Part shown: piece by piece, positions 36,370-45,423 of the stretch | Numbering within the stretch: position 1 is the stretch's first letter | Layout: each line of letters starts with the position of its first letter | Origin: Anaerolineales bacterium | GTDB lineage: Bacteria > Chloroflexota > Anaerolineae > Anaerolineales > RBG-16-64-43 | DNA: 64,000 nt | Reading direction: 5' to 3' | Assembly: GCA_016928575.1 (NCBI GenBank) | Contig: JAFGKK010000057.1 | Span: 29,386 to 93,385, forward strand | Notes under the pieces: generated by a model | What the model was told of the DNA's origin: nothing | Seen by the model: only the letters and a program-made list of their open reading frames with translations | The model's database searches: none | Made by a program: the position numbers and the translations under genes

Positions 36370-38810
36370 AGCAATTCGTCGAAATCGCCGTCCTGGCGCC
36401 CACTGTCAAATCCCTATTCCACTATCACCTTCCGGATGGTTGGGAGATTCCCGCGCCGGGGGCTTTGGTCGTTGCGCCTTTCGGCGCGCAAAAAGTCCAA
36501 GGCGTCGTGTTCCGAGAGGTCGCCCGCCCGGAAGTGCCGGATACCCGCCCGGTGGATTCGATCCTCGATCCGCATCCGGTCCTCACGCCCGCTCAACTCC
36601 GCTTGGCTCAATGGATGGCGGAGTATTATCGTACAACGCTCGATTCCTGCCTTTCGGCGATGCTGCCTCCCGGTTTGGCCCGCCATGCGGAGGCGCTGTA
36701 CGAGCGTACGGACGCCCCGTTCCGTCCGGAAAAGCTGGTCCAGCAGCGGCTGTGGAAACTCCTCGGCGAACGCGGCCCGCTCCGCAGCGGACAGATCCGC
36801 GTGGCGCTCGGCCCGCTGGCGTGGGAGCGGGAAGCGGACCGGATGGTCCGCTCCGGTTGGCTTCGCCGGCGCAGCGTCCTTCCCCCGCCCTCGGTCCGGC
36901 CGAAGAAGGTCCGCCTGATCCAACTCGCCGTCCCGTCCTCCGAGGCGCAGCGGCGGATCCTTGAACTCCGGTCCGGCGGCGTGGCCTCGGCGCGCAAGAC
37001 CGCCTTTGAACGACGTGCGCGGGTCCTCGAATCCCTGGTCGGTGAAGGCAAACCCCTGGCGGTGGATTGGGTGTACGCCTCCTCCGACGCACGCTTGAGC
37101 GACCTCCGATGGATGGCGGAGGAGGGATGGATCGATTTGACGTATGAGGAGGCGCTGCGCGACCCGCTTTCCGGCAGGGCTTTCCCGCGCAGCGCGCCGC
37201 CGGTTCTCACTACGGAGCAGGAATCCGCCCTGGCGCGGATCGTCGATGCAGTCCGCAACCGGCGCTCCGAGCATTTCCTGCTATGGGGCGTGACCGGCTC
37301 GGGCAAGACCGAAGTCTACCTGCGTGCGGTCGAGGAGGCCGTGCGGCGCGGCGCCCAGGCGATCGTCCTGGTTCCCGAAATCGCGCTCACCCCGCAGATG
37401 GTCCAGCGTTTTGGCTCTCGCTTTGCGGGAAGGCTCGCGCTGATCCACAGCCGGCTTTCGGCGGGCGAACGCTACGACACCTGGCGCCGGGCGCGGGCCG
37501 GAACCGTGGACGTAGTGCTTGGACCGCGCAGCGCGCTGTTTGCGCCCCTGCCGAACGTCGGCCTGATTGTGCTGGACGAAGAGCACGACCCGTCCTATAA
37601 ATCCGGCACGGCGCCCCACTACCACGCGCGGGAGACGGCTTTGGAGTTGGCGCGCCTGCTGTCCGCACCCTGCCTTCTCGGATCGGCGACGCCGGATCTG
37701 GTCAGCTACGCCGGCGCCCAATCCGGAAGACACAGCCTGCTTCGGCTGACCCGCCGGGTGGCGGCGGACATGCCGGCCGGCACGGCGCCGGCCCTGCCCC
37801 CGGTGGAGATCGTCGATATGCGCCGGGAACTGCGCGCGGGGAACCGCTCGATCTTCAGCCGCAGGCTGACTGCCGCATTGGAGGAGTGCCTGCGCCGCAA
37901 GGAACAGGCGATCCTGTTCCTCAATCGTCGCGGAACGGCGTCCGCCGTTGTCTGCCGGTCGTGCGGCCAGGCTGTCGCCTGCCCGCGCTGCGGGATAGCG
38001 TTGACCGGTCATGGGACGGCGCTGCGGTGCCACTACTGCAACTACCGACGTTCGCTTCCTGCAACCTGCCCGGCCTGCGGCAGCTCCGCGATCCGCACCC
38101 TGGGAGTCGGCACCCGCCGGGTGGAGGAGGAAATCCGGCGGATGTTCCCGGAAGCCCGAACCTTGTGCTGGGACAGGGATGCGGTGGAGGAAGCCGGCGA
38201 ACACGAGATCCTGCTCGAGCATTTCGCCTCGCGCCGTGCGGACGTTCTGGTCGGAACCCAGATGATCGCCAAGGGTCTGGATTTGCCGCACGTCACGCTG
38301 GTGGGGATCGTCCTGGCGGAACTCGGTTTGCTGCTGCCGGACTATCGCTCCGCGGAAAGGGTGTTTCAACTGCTCCTGCAGGTGGCGGGCCGCGCCGGAC
38401 GGGCCGTCCGGCCGGGGACCGTCGTGCTGCAAACCTACCTGCCCGACCACTACGTCCTGCAGACCGCCGCGGCGCACGACTACCCCGCGTTTGCGCGGAT
38501 CGAGTACGAACACCGCCGCGCGCTGGGGTATCCACCCTACCGGAACCTGGTCCGTTTGGTGTTCGTACACACAAATGAATCCGAGGCCGCCCGGGCCGCG
38601 GAGGCGATGGCCCAAACTCTGCGCGCGCGGATCGCCGAGCGCGGGCTGGCGGATACCTCGCTGACCGGACCGGTGCCGTGCTTCTTCGAGAAAATCGCCG
38701 GACGCCACCGCTGGCAACTCATCTTGCGCGGGCCCGCGCCGTCGTCCCTGGTCGAGCTTCCCCTGCCGGAAGGCTGCCAGGCCGATGTCGATCCGGTGAC
38801 GTTGCTGTAA
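36366..38810 (+). CDS. priA: Primosomal protein N' (replication restart helicase PriA)
   Basis: This 814-aa superfamily 2 helicase has an N-terminal 3'-DNA-binding domain (residues 1-~100) and a winged-helix region. The motor follows, with Walker A GVTGSGKTEVYLR (~307) and DEEHDPSYK (~402). A zinc-binding Cys cluster (CRSCG, CPRCG, CHYC, CPACG) follows, then helicase motifs V/VI (GTQMIAKGLD, QVAGRAGR). It reloads DnaB at stalled forks. It shares a 4-nt overlap with the MEMO1 gene upstream. Confidence 0.95.
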   Translation: MKQFVEIAVLAPTVKSLFHYHLPDGWEIPAPGALVVAPFGAQKVQGVVFREVARPEVPDTRPVDSILDPHPVLTPAQLRLAQWMAEYYRTTLDSCLSAMLPPGLARHAEALYERTDAPFRPEKLVQQRLWKLLGERGPLRSGQIRVALGPLAWEREADRMVRSGWLRRRSVLPPPSVRPKKVRLIQLAVPSSEAQRRILELRSGGVASARKTAFERRARVLESLVGEGKPLAVDWVYASSDARLSDLRWMAEEGWIDLTYEEALRDPLSGRAFPRSAPPVLTTEQESALARIVDAVRNRRSEHFLLWGVTGSGKTEVYLRAVEEAVRRGAQAIVLVPEIALTPQMVQRFGSRFAGRLALIHSRLSAGERYDTWRRARAGTVDVVLGPRSALFAPLPNVGLIVLDEEHDPSYKSGTAPHYHARETALELARLLSAPCLLGSATPDLVSYAGAQSGRHSLLRLTRRVAADMPAGTAPALPPVEIVDMRRELRAGNRSIFSRRLTAALEECLRRKEQAILFLNRRGTASAVVCRSCGQAVACPRCGIALTGHGTALRCHYCNYRRSLPATCPACGSSAIRTLGVGTRRVEEEIRRMFPEARTLCWDRDAVEEAGEHEILLEHFASRRADVLVGTQMIAKGLDLPHVTLVGIVLAELGLLLPDYRSAERVFQLLLQVAGRAGRAVRPGTVVLQTYLPDHYVLQTAAAHDYPAFARIEYEHRRALGYPPYRNLVRLVFVHTNESEAARAAEAMAQTLRARIAERGLADTSLTGPVPCFFEKIAGRHRWQLILRGPAPSSLVELPLPEGCQADVDPVTLL

Positions 38811-38856
38811 AATATATCTTCACCGCCCCGCAGCTTCGCCGGGGTTGGAGGTGGGT

Positions 38857-39201
38857 ATGAATCGAATCGGTCGTGCCGCTCCGTTTTTCATCATCGCCGT
38901 TTTCTTCTGCGTCCTTTCGTTGGTCTGCTCCGGAACTGGCGACTTATCCGGGGGCGGATCCGGCGGCGGGGGCGGTTGGTGGACCAGCGGGGATTCCGAA
39001 GGCTCCTGGGGGGATCCGGATCAGAGTGATGATTCCTGGTGGAGTTCGGACGATGATGCCGGCGGCTGGGATTGGGGCGACAGCGGATCCGACAGCGGCA
39101 GTTGGGGCGACGGCGGCTCCGACAGCGGCAGTTGGGGCGACGGCGGCTCCGACGGCGGCAGTTGGGGCGACGGCGGCGGCTCCGACAGCGGATCCTGGTG
39201 A
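38857..39201 (+). CDS. Secreted Ser/Gly/Trp/Asp repeat protein
   Basis: This 114-aa protein has an N-terminal signal or anchor helix (PFFIIAVFFCVLSLVCS) and then an entirely low-complexity acidic region. This ends in tandem copies of SDSGSWGDGG encoded by a 30-bp repeat (39091-39183). GGAGGTG precedes the ATG at 38857. It has no globular domain. A cell-surface or spacer role is possible. It is followed 9 nt later by another membrane protein, so it probably belongs to a small operon of unknown function. Confidence 0.6.
   Translation: MNRIGRAAPFFIIAVFFCVLSLVCSGTGDLSGGGSGGGGGWWTSGDSEGSWGDPDQSDDSWWSSDDDAGGWDWGDSGSDSGSWGDGGSDSGSWGDGGSDGGSWGDGGGSDSGSW
39091..39183 (+). repeat. 30-bp in-frame tandem repeat, three copies
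   Basis: Two exact copies (39091-39120, 39121-39150) and a third with one substitution and a 3-bp insertion. The unit is a multiple of three, so copy number can change without a frameshift. Confidence 0.9.
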
Positions 39202-39210
39202 GGAGGCGGC

Positions 39211-39957
39211 ATGTCGATTTGCTTCTTCTTTCTCTCGATTATCTTTTTCGTCATCGGCCTGGTGGTGCTGATTGCGCCGGGAGCGCAATCGCTCCGCGGG
39301 TATCCGCCGGTTTCCCAGATTCCTTCCGGCGGAAAACCGGCTGCTCGTCCGGCCCCTGCGATTGCACCGGCGGCCGGCGGGCTGGGAGGAAGTCCTATGG
39401 AACCGGAATTGAAGAAACTCGCCGGAATCCGCGTCGGCCAGCGGCTGAAGGTTCCGCATCCGGTCAAAGGGGAGCTTGCCGTCCACGTCCTCGGCCGGAT
39501 TCTCTATAATGAATTGTGGCAGCAAGCCCGGTCCGCACAAAGCCCGTGGGTGCCGACCGGAAACCAGTTCGCGGGCTTCTGGCTCGATGGGGAGATGCTG
39601 TTGTTGAACTGGCTCAACCGCTTTTACCTGTTGGATACGAACGATCCGCTGTCGGATACCGATATCGCGCGCGATTTCGCGCCGCACGCCAAGAAATTCG
39701 CGCAGAGCGACCAGACGGCGAAGGTCTACTTTGCCTATCCGCCGGCTTCCTGGAAGATCGACGACATTGGAAAATTTCAAATCGCCTCGGTCGAAGGCGC
39801 GACCCTTCACGCCCGGATCGGCGCGGTCGGCCGCTTCATTCATGCCAGCGGCGACGGCGGCCGCGCGCTGGTGGTGGAGGATTACGAAGGCGGCGCAGGC
39901 CAAGATTGCGCCTGGATCGGGTACCTTTTGGGCGAAGAAGATATCCAATCGGCCTAG
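39211..39957 (+). CDS. Membrane-anchored protein of unknown family (248 aa)
   Basis: An N-terminal hydrophobic helix (residues 2-24) is followed by a Pro/Ala-rich linker (~30-60) and a soluble domain (~65-248) rich in aromatic residues (FWLDGEMLLLNWLNRFYLLDT, AYPPASWKIDDIGKF). It has the feel of DUF4178-type small domains, but I cannot assign it. AGGAGG lies just before the ATG, 9 nt after the repeat protein stop. Stop codon TAG. Probably part of one transcript with its neighbours. Confidence 0.65.
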   Translation: MSICFFFLSIIFFVIGLVVLIAPGAQSLRGYPPVSQIPSGGKPAARPAPAIAPAAGGLGGSPMEPELKKLAGIRVGQRLKVPHPVKGELAVHVLGRILYNELWQQARSAQSPWVPTGNQFAGFWLDGEMLLLNWLNRFYLLDTNDPLSDTDIARDFAPHAKKFAQSDQTAKVYFAYPPASWKIDDIGKFQIASVEGATLHARIGAVGRFIHASGDGGRALVVEDYEGGAGQDCAWIGYLLGEEDIQSA

Positions 39958-40073
39958 GGGACGACGGCGGGCCGAGTAGGGCGTACCCCTTGTCGAGACC
40001 GGCGCCTGTATCGAGACGGTGGTATCGATACGCAGAATCCGTTGTTGGACCACCCAAGGAAAAGCGAGGATCC

Positions 40074-40412
40074 ATGAAGAATTGGCTTTCGAAAGGCTAT
40101 TGGGCGGTTTTGATCCTCTTGCTGGCGGCGATCGCTGTCGGACAGGTCGTTTCGTACCTCGCGGCGCGGGCGAGTTGGGAGGCGTTTGCCGCCCTGCTTC
40201 CGAAGTACCTCAGCATGGTGGCCTTCTGGGGGCCGTTGGTTGCGCTCGTGGCCGGCGTATTTGTCTGGGTCATGCTGAAATTGCTGGGATTCCACTCCTT
40301 GGCCGACATCCGCCGGGAATCGGTCGAGGAAAACAATCCGGCTCCGGCGATCATTTTCATCGGCACGATGATCTCCGCGATCCTCTTCATGATGCTGATC
40401 CTGCGGCCGTAG
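40074..40412 (+). CDS. Small two- to three-helix membrane protein (112 aa)
   Basis: Hydrophobic helices lie at ~10-28, ~48-70 and ~92-110, with a short charged loop (HSLADIRRESVEENN) between the second and third. GCGAGGA lies 3 nt upstream of the ATG at 40074. It ends with TAG. No family was recognised. It sits in a same-strand run with the repeat protein and the 248-aa protein. Confidence 0.6.
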   Translation: MKNWLSKGYWAVLILLLAAIAVGQVVSYLAARASWEAFAALLPKYLSMVAFWGPLVALVAGVFVWVMLKLLGFHSLADIRRESVEENNPAPAIIFIGTMISAILFMMLILRP

Positions 40413-40534
40413 CGCAGTCCGGGGGGCGGATTTCAGATTGGGGTTTTTCAACCGGGATCCAATTCCGCGGATCCGCCGCCTCCCTGTTCCCCAAACCACA
40501 GTGTCCGCATCGCTTGGAAGGTTGCCCTTGGCTC

Positions 40535-40963
40535 ATGGAGCCCGCGGCCGCCGCGGCGGCGCGACAAAGGCTGCAGGAGGAGGAGGGGGAGATGCCTCAT
40601 TATTCCGCGCCGGATTTGGACGGGGATTGGGATTTTTAGATCGTCCGTGCGAACACCGGAGTCTTACGGAATCCTGAGGTGCTCGCCAAACTGGTGCAGG
40701 AGGAAGCCCGGGCCGGATGGGTCCTGCTCGAGAAATTCGACAACAGCCGGGTGCGGTTTTAGCACCCGTTCGGCGCCCGAAGAAGCGATTCCTCTCTGCC
40801 GCCGGGCATGGATCCGTACCGGACTCATTATGGGATGAGCCCGTTGTTGTTCGTCACCCTCCTCACCACGGCGGTCGCCGGGGCGAGTCTCCTGATCACA
40901 TTCCTCTTAATCCTGCTTATCGGCCTGCTCGCCGGAGGCGGAATCCTGAGCGGGGGACCATAA
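40535..40963 (+). pseudogene. Membrane-protein gene interrupted by two in-frame UAG codons
   Basis: One frame runs from ATG 40535 (internal ATG 40592) to TAA at 40961 with amber codons at 40637-40639 and 40760-40762. Between and after them the translation is protein-like: DGDWDF*IVRANTGVLRNPEVL, then EARAGWVLLEKFDNSRVRF*, then MDPYRTHYGMSP and a C-terminal membrane helix. From memory of similar proteins both ambers stand where Lys (AAG) is expected, that is, single A-to-T changes. Either a recent pseudogene, two sequencing errors, or readthrough. UAG serves as a normal stop in adjacent genes. Confidence 0.7.
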
Positions 40964-40994
40964 CCCGATCGCCTCTCTACTTTAAAAACCGAAC

Positions 40995-41025
40995 GGCGCG
41001 GGTCAAAAGGCCGCGTCTTTTTTTT
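40995..41025 (+). terminator. Intrinsic terminator with eight-T run
   Basis: GGCGCGG (40995-41001) pairs with CCGCGTC (41011-41017, one G-U pair), followed by TTTTTTTT (41018-41025). It closes the unknown-function operon, 32 nt after the last stop. Confidence 0.85.
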
Positions 41026-41237
41026 CTTCTCTGTTGCCCGAACTTCCTTGGCCGCGGCATCCGCGTCGGTTGGGGAGGTATGGTTCGGATGAGGGGCCCG
41101 GTCCGCACCCGTCCCCGGTGTTCCTCTGAGGGCGCCTGCGCAGGATGTTGTTGGCCGTTAAGGCGGGTCGCCCCATCCCCCCGGGCGATGCCATTGGGAA
41201 AATCTGCTGTGGTATTACGAAGTATAAGCTCGAAGGA

Positions 41238-41267
41238 TTGACGCTTTCCCCTGCCGGATGGTATACT
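41238..41267 (+). promoter_or_regulatory. Sigma-70 promoter of rpsB-tsf
   Basis: TTGACG (41238-41243), 18-nt spacer, TATACT (41262-41267). The transcript would start near 41274, exactly where the hairpin leader begins. Confidence 0.85.
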
Positions 41268-41274
41268 CTGCGAA

Positions 41275-41441
41275 CTCCCGCGGGACCTCCGGCGGGAGAA
41301 TTTCTGCCCCGGAATAGGGGCGCTCCCGCCGCAATAGGCGGGAATACCTCACGCGGCGGACCCCTCCGCGCGTGCCGGACCCAGATAGGGTCCGGTTACG
41401 GAGGGGGATGAACCCGCGGTGGACCAACGCAAAGGAGCGTT
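41275..41441 (+). promoter_or_regulatory. Structured rpsB 5' leader with five consecutive hairpins
   Basis: Hairpins: CTCCCGC/GCGGGAG (41275-41298); GCCCC/GGGGC (41306-41321); TCCCGCC/GGCGGGA (41324-41343); a GCGGA/TCCGC stem (41350-41374); CCGGACCC/GGGTCCGG (41375-41395). Three of the loops end in ATA directly before a GG-starting 3' strand. The SD AAAGGAG and ATG follow. The layout suggests autoregulation by ribosomal protein S2 or another binder. I do not recognise it as a described leader family. Confidence 0.7.
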
Positions 41442-42266
41442 ATGGCCGCCAATATCTCCCTCAAGGCCCTCCTCGAGGCCGGGGTGCACTTTGGGCATCG
41501 GACCCACAAGTGGCACCCGAAAATGAAGCCCTACATCTTCACCGAGCGCAACGGAGTCCATATCATCGACCTGCAGCAGACGGTCTCGTCGCTGGGCAAT
41601 GTCTGCGGCCTGATCCGCGACACCGTCGCCGCGGGGGGGACGATCCTGTTCGTGGGGACCAAGCGCCAAGCCCAGGACACCATCGAAGCCGAGGCGAAGC
41701 GCTGCGGGATGCCCTACGTCACCGATCGCTGGCTGGGCGGGACTCTCACCAACTGGCGCACCATGAAGGAGCGCATCGACGAACTTAACAAATTGGAGAA
41801 GATGGAAGCCACCGGTGAAATGGCGCGGCTGACCAAGAAGGAAGGCCTGATACTCCAGCGCCGGATGGAGCGCTTGCGCCTGCGCCTGGGCGGCATCCGC
41901 GACATGGCCGGCTTGCCCAATCTGGTCTTCGCCATCGACGTCCACCGCGAATCCACCGCCGTCCACGAAGCCAACATCCTGAAGATCCCGATCGTGGCGC
42001 TGGTGGACACCAACTGCGATCCGTCGGGGGTGGATTACGTCATCCCGTCAAACGACGACGCGATCCGCGCGATCAAACTGCTCACCTCCAAAATCGCCGA
42101 TGCGGTCCTGGAAGGCCGCGCCTTGCGGAAGGATGAGGAGCCGGAGGCCGCCGAAAAGGAGGTCCCGGAGGAACAGTTATTGAGCGAAGGGACTCTGGCC
42201 AAGGTGAAAGCGTCCGCGGAATCGGAAAAAGAAACCGCCCCAGCGCCGGCGGAAGAGGAGAAATGA
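41442..42266 (+). CDS. rpsB: 30S ribosomal protein S2
   Basis: This 274-aa protein starts MAANISLKALLEAGVHFGHRT and shows KMKPYIF, the ribosomal S2 signature HIIDLQQT, and FVGTKRQAQDTI, WLGGTLTNWRTM and DTNCDPSGVDYVIPSNDDA. S2 binds the 30S platform/neck late in assembly and docks S1. Residues beyond ~230 form an acidic Glu/Ala tail. AAAGGAG precedes the ATG. It is the first gene of rpsB-tsf, with 3 nt between the two genes. Confidence 0.98.
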   Translation: MAANISLKALLEAGVHFGHRTHKWHPKMKPYIFTERNGVHIIDLQQTVSSLGNVCGLIRDTVAAGGTILFVGTKRQAQDTIEAEAKRCGMPYVTDRWLGGTLTNWRTMKERIDELNKLEKMEATGEMARLTKKEGLILQRRMERLRLRLGGIRDMAGLPNLVFAIDVHRESTAVHEANILKIPIVALVDTNCDPSGVDYVIPSNDDAIRAIKLLTSKIADAVLEGRALRKDEEPEAAEKEVPEEQLLSEGTLAKVKASAESEKETAPAPAEEEK

Positions 42267-42269
42267 CCG

Positions 42270-42872
42270 ATGGCTATCTCGGCTGACCTGATAAAACAAC
42301 TGCGGGAAACGACCGGCGCCGGAATCCTGGATTGCCGGACAACCCTCGAGCAAACCGGGGGCGACATGGACAAAGCCGTCGCCGTTCTGCGCGAGAAGGG
42401 GCTTGCGGCTGCGGCCAAACGGGCCGACCGGGTGACCAAGGACGGGGTGATCGAACTTTACAGCCACGGCAACGGGCGGGTGGGGGTGATGGTGGAGGTC
42501 AATTGCGAGACTGATTTCGTCGCCCGCACCGAGGAGTTCCGGCATTTCGCGCACGAAATTGCCCTGCAAGTCGCCGCGAACTCGGCGAAGTATCTGGATG
42601 TCGCCGATGTCCCGGAGAAGACTCTTGAGGAACAGAAGACTCTGGCCGCGGCGCAGGCCAAGGCGGAGGGCAAGCCCGCCGGGGTGGTGGAAAAAATCGT
42701 GGAAGGCCGCCTGGCGAAGTTCTACCAGGATGTCTGCCTTCTGCAGCAGCCCTACATCCGCGATGAGAATATGACCGTCGGCGATTTGTTCAAACAGATC
42801 GTCGCTTCCACGCGGGAGAATGTCGTCATCCGGAGATTCGCACGCTGGGAATTGGGTGCGGATGCGGAGTGA
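42270..42872 (+). CDS. tsf: Elongation factor Ts (short form)
   Basis: This 200-aa nucleotide-exchange factor for EF-Tu has LIKQLRETTGAGILDCRTTLEQ (UBA-like N-terminal domain), the GDP-release loop CETDFVART, and one core subdomain ending RFARWELGADAE. At 200 aa it is the short type, as in Thermus, lacking the second core repeat of the ~280-aa E. coli protein. It begins 3 nt after rpsB and is followed by a clear terminator. Confidence 0.97.
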   Translation: MAISADLIKQLRETTGAGILDCRTTLEQTGGDMDKAVAVLREKGLAAAAKRADRVTKDGVIELYSHGNGRVGVMVEVNCETDFVARTEEFRHFAHEIALQVAANSAKYLDVADVPEKTLEEQKTLAAAQAKAEGKPAGVVEKIVEGRLAKFYQDVCLLQQPYIRDENMTVGDLFKQIVASTRENVVIRRFARWELGADAE

Positions 42873-42877
42873 ACCCG

Positions 42878-42909
42878 AACGGGCCTGCCAGAGCGGCGGG
42901 CCCGTTTTT
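42878..42909 (+). terminator. Intrinsic terminator after tsf
   Basis: AACGGGCC (42878-42885) pairs with GGCCCGTT (42899-42906); the T-run is at 42905-42909. It separates rpsB-tsf from the pyrH operon. Confidence 0.85.
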
Positions 42910-42943
42910 GATCGCGCGGATGATCGCGGCTTTCCGGATGGGC

Positions 42944-43977
<1,034 letters not shown>

Positions 43978-44051
43978 ACGGAATCCCGGACGGGGAGTTC
44001 GTCGGGCCGCCGTCCGTCGCACGGATCATTCCAAACGGAGGAGGATAAGCC

Positions 44052-44609
44052 ATGGTGAAGGAAGCGCTGATCGAAGCCGGCAACAAGATGAAGAGCGCTG
44101 AAAAAGCCCTCGAGGAATCGCTTTCCAGCCTGCGCACGGGCCGCGCCAGCCCGATGCTGGTGGAAAAGCTGATGGTCGATTATTACGACGTCCCGACGCC
44201 GCTGATGCAACTGGCCACCATCTCCGCGCCCGAACCGCGCCTGCTGGCGATCAAGCCCTTCGATCCCACGTCGATTAAAACCATTGAGAAGGCAATCCTG
44301 GCCTCCGATCTGGGGCTGACGCCCACCAACGACGGCAAGATCATCCGCCTGTCGATCCCCGCCCTAACCGAAGACCGCCGCAGGGATCTGGTGAAAATCG
44401 TGCACCACCGCGCCGAGGAAACCCGGATCGCCATCCGCAACGTCCGGCGGGATACCCACAACGACCTGCGGGAATTTGAAAAGGAAAAAATCATCTCGGA
44501 AGACGAGCGCGAACGCGGCGAAGAGGATCTGCAGAAACTGACGGACAAACACATCGAAAGCGTGGAACAGATCGTCGCGCGCAAAGAAAAGGAAATCATG
44601 GAGGTCTGA
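44052..44609 (+). CDS. frr: Ribosome recycling factor
   Basis: This 185-aa protein matches the family throughout: LSSLRTGRASPMLVEKLMVDYYDVPTPL, PFDPTSIKTIEKAI, NDGKIIRLSIPALTEDRR and the C-terminal helix ending KEKEIMEV. With EF-G it splits post-termination ribosomes. AGGAGG precedes the ATG. Third translation-related gene of the locus, 74 nt after pyrH. Confidence 0.98.
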   Translation: MVKEALIEAGNKMKSAEKALEESLSSLRTGRASPMLVEKLMVDYYDVPTPLMQLATISAPEPRLLAIKPFDPTSIKTIEKAILASDLGLTPTNDGKIIRLSIPALTEDRRRDLVKIVHHRAEETRIAIRNVRRDTHNDLREFEKEKIISEDERERGEEDLQKLTDKHIESVEQIVARKEKEIMEV

Positions 44610-44660
44610 TTCGGCGCAGGAAGGCAGGGTTTTCTCCGCCGCGAAAGAGGAATCCGCAGG

Positions 44661-45419
44661 ATGGGTAAGACGGGCGCATCGACACCGGCCGGGCCGCCGC
44701 CCGGCCTGCCGACCAACATTCCGGGGCATGTCGCCATCATCATGGACGGAAACGGCCGCTGGGCGAAATCCCGCGGCTTGCCGCGCTTGGCCGGCCACCG
44801 GGCCGGGGTCGAAAACCTGAGGCGGGTGATCGAAGGCTGCGCCGAATTCCGGGTAAGATACCTCACCCTGTACGCGTTCTCCACCGAAAATTGGGAGCGG
44901 CCGGAAGAAGAAGTGAAAGGGTTGCTGCGGATCCTGGAGGAGGTCATCGACCGCGAACTGGACGAACTGCACCGGAACGGAGTGCAATTGCACCATATCG
45001 GGCGGCTGGAGGGCCTGAGCCCGTTCCTGCGCAAGAAAGTCCAGCAGGCGATCGAAATGACCCGCGGCAACACGCGCCTGGTGCTCAACATCGCCTTCAA
45101 CTACGGCGGACGCGACGAATTGGTTTACGCGCTGCGGCGGATGATCCGCGACGGCGTGTCCGCCGACGCCGTCGACGAGGCGCTGGTCGGGAAATACCTC
45201 TTCACGGCGGGGATCCCCGACCCGGATTTGGTGATCCGCACGTCCGGCGAACAGCGGACCAGCAATTTCCTGCTGTGGCAATCGGCGTATTCCGAATGGT
45301 ACTTCCCTGAAACCCTATGGCCTGATTTTGACAAGGAGGAGCTGCGCAAGGCGCTCTGGGAATACAGCTCCCGCGAGCGCCGGTTCGGAGGCATCCTTCC
45401 CGCCGCGCCGGTCTCATAA
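44661..45419 (+). CDS. uppS: Isoprenyl (undecaprenyl) diphosphate synthase
   Basis: This 252-aa cis-prenyltransferase carries HVAIIMDGNGRWA (catalytic Asp and diphosphate site), RGLPRLAGHRAG, LTLYAFSTENWERP, and the C-terminal substrate-binding stretches PDLVIRTSGEQRTSNFLLWQ and the Glu-containing SEWYFPETLWPDF. It makes the polyprenyl carrier for cell-wall or glycan synthesis. It precedes cdsA by only 4 nt in the classical frr-uppS-cdsA order. Confidence 0.97.
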   Translation: MGKTGASTPAGPPPGLPTNIPGHVAIIMDGNGRWAKSRGLPRLAGHRAGVENLRRVIEGCAEFRVRYLTLYAFSTENWERPEEEVKGLLRILEEVIDRELDELHRNGVQLHHIGRLEGLSPFLRKKVQQAIEMTRGNTRLVLNIAFNYGGRDELVYALRRMIRDGVSADAVDEALVGKYLFTAGIPDPDLVIRTSGEQRTSNFLLWQSAYSEWYFPETLWPDFDKEELRKALWEYSSRERRFGGILPAAPVS

Positions 45420-45423
45420 AAGC

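Noticed and set aside
39091..39183. CRISPR-like tandem repeats
   Set aside because: The 30-bp units are contiguous without spacers, and are an in-frame protein repeat.
40637..40762. Genome-wide reassignment of UAG to an amino acid
   Set aside because: UAG terminates several adjacent genes here (3873, 39957, 40412 and the chlD frame), so a general recoding is unlikely.
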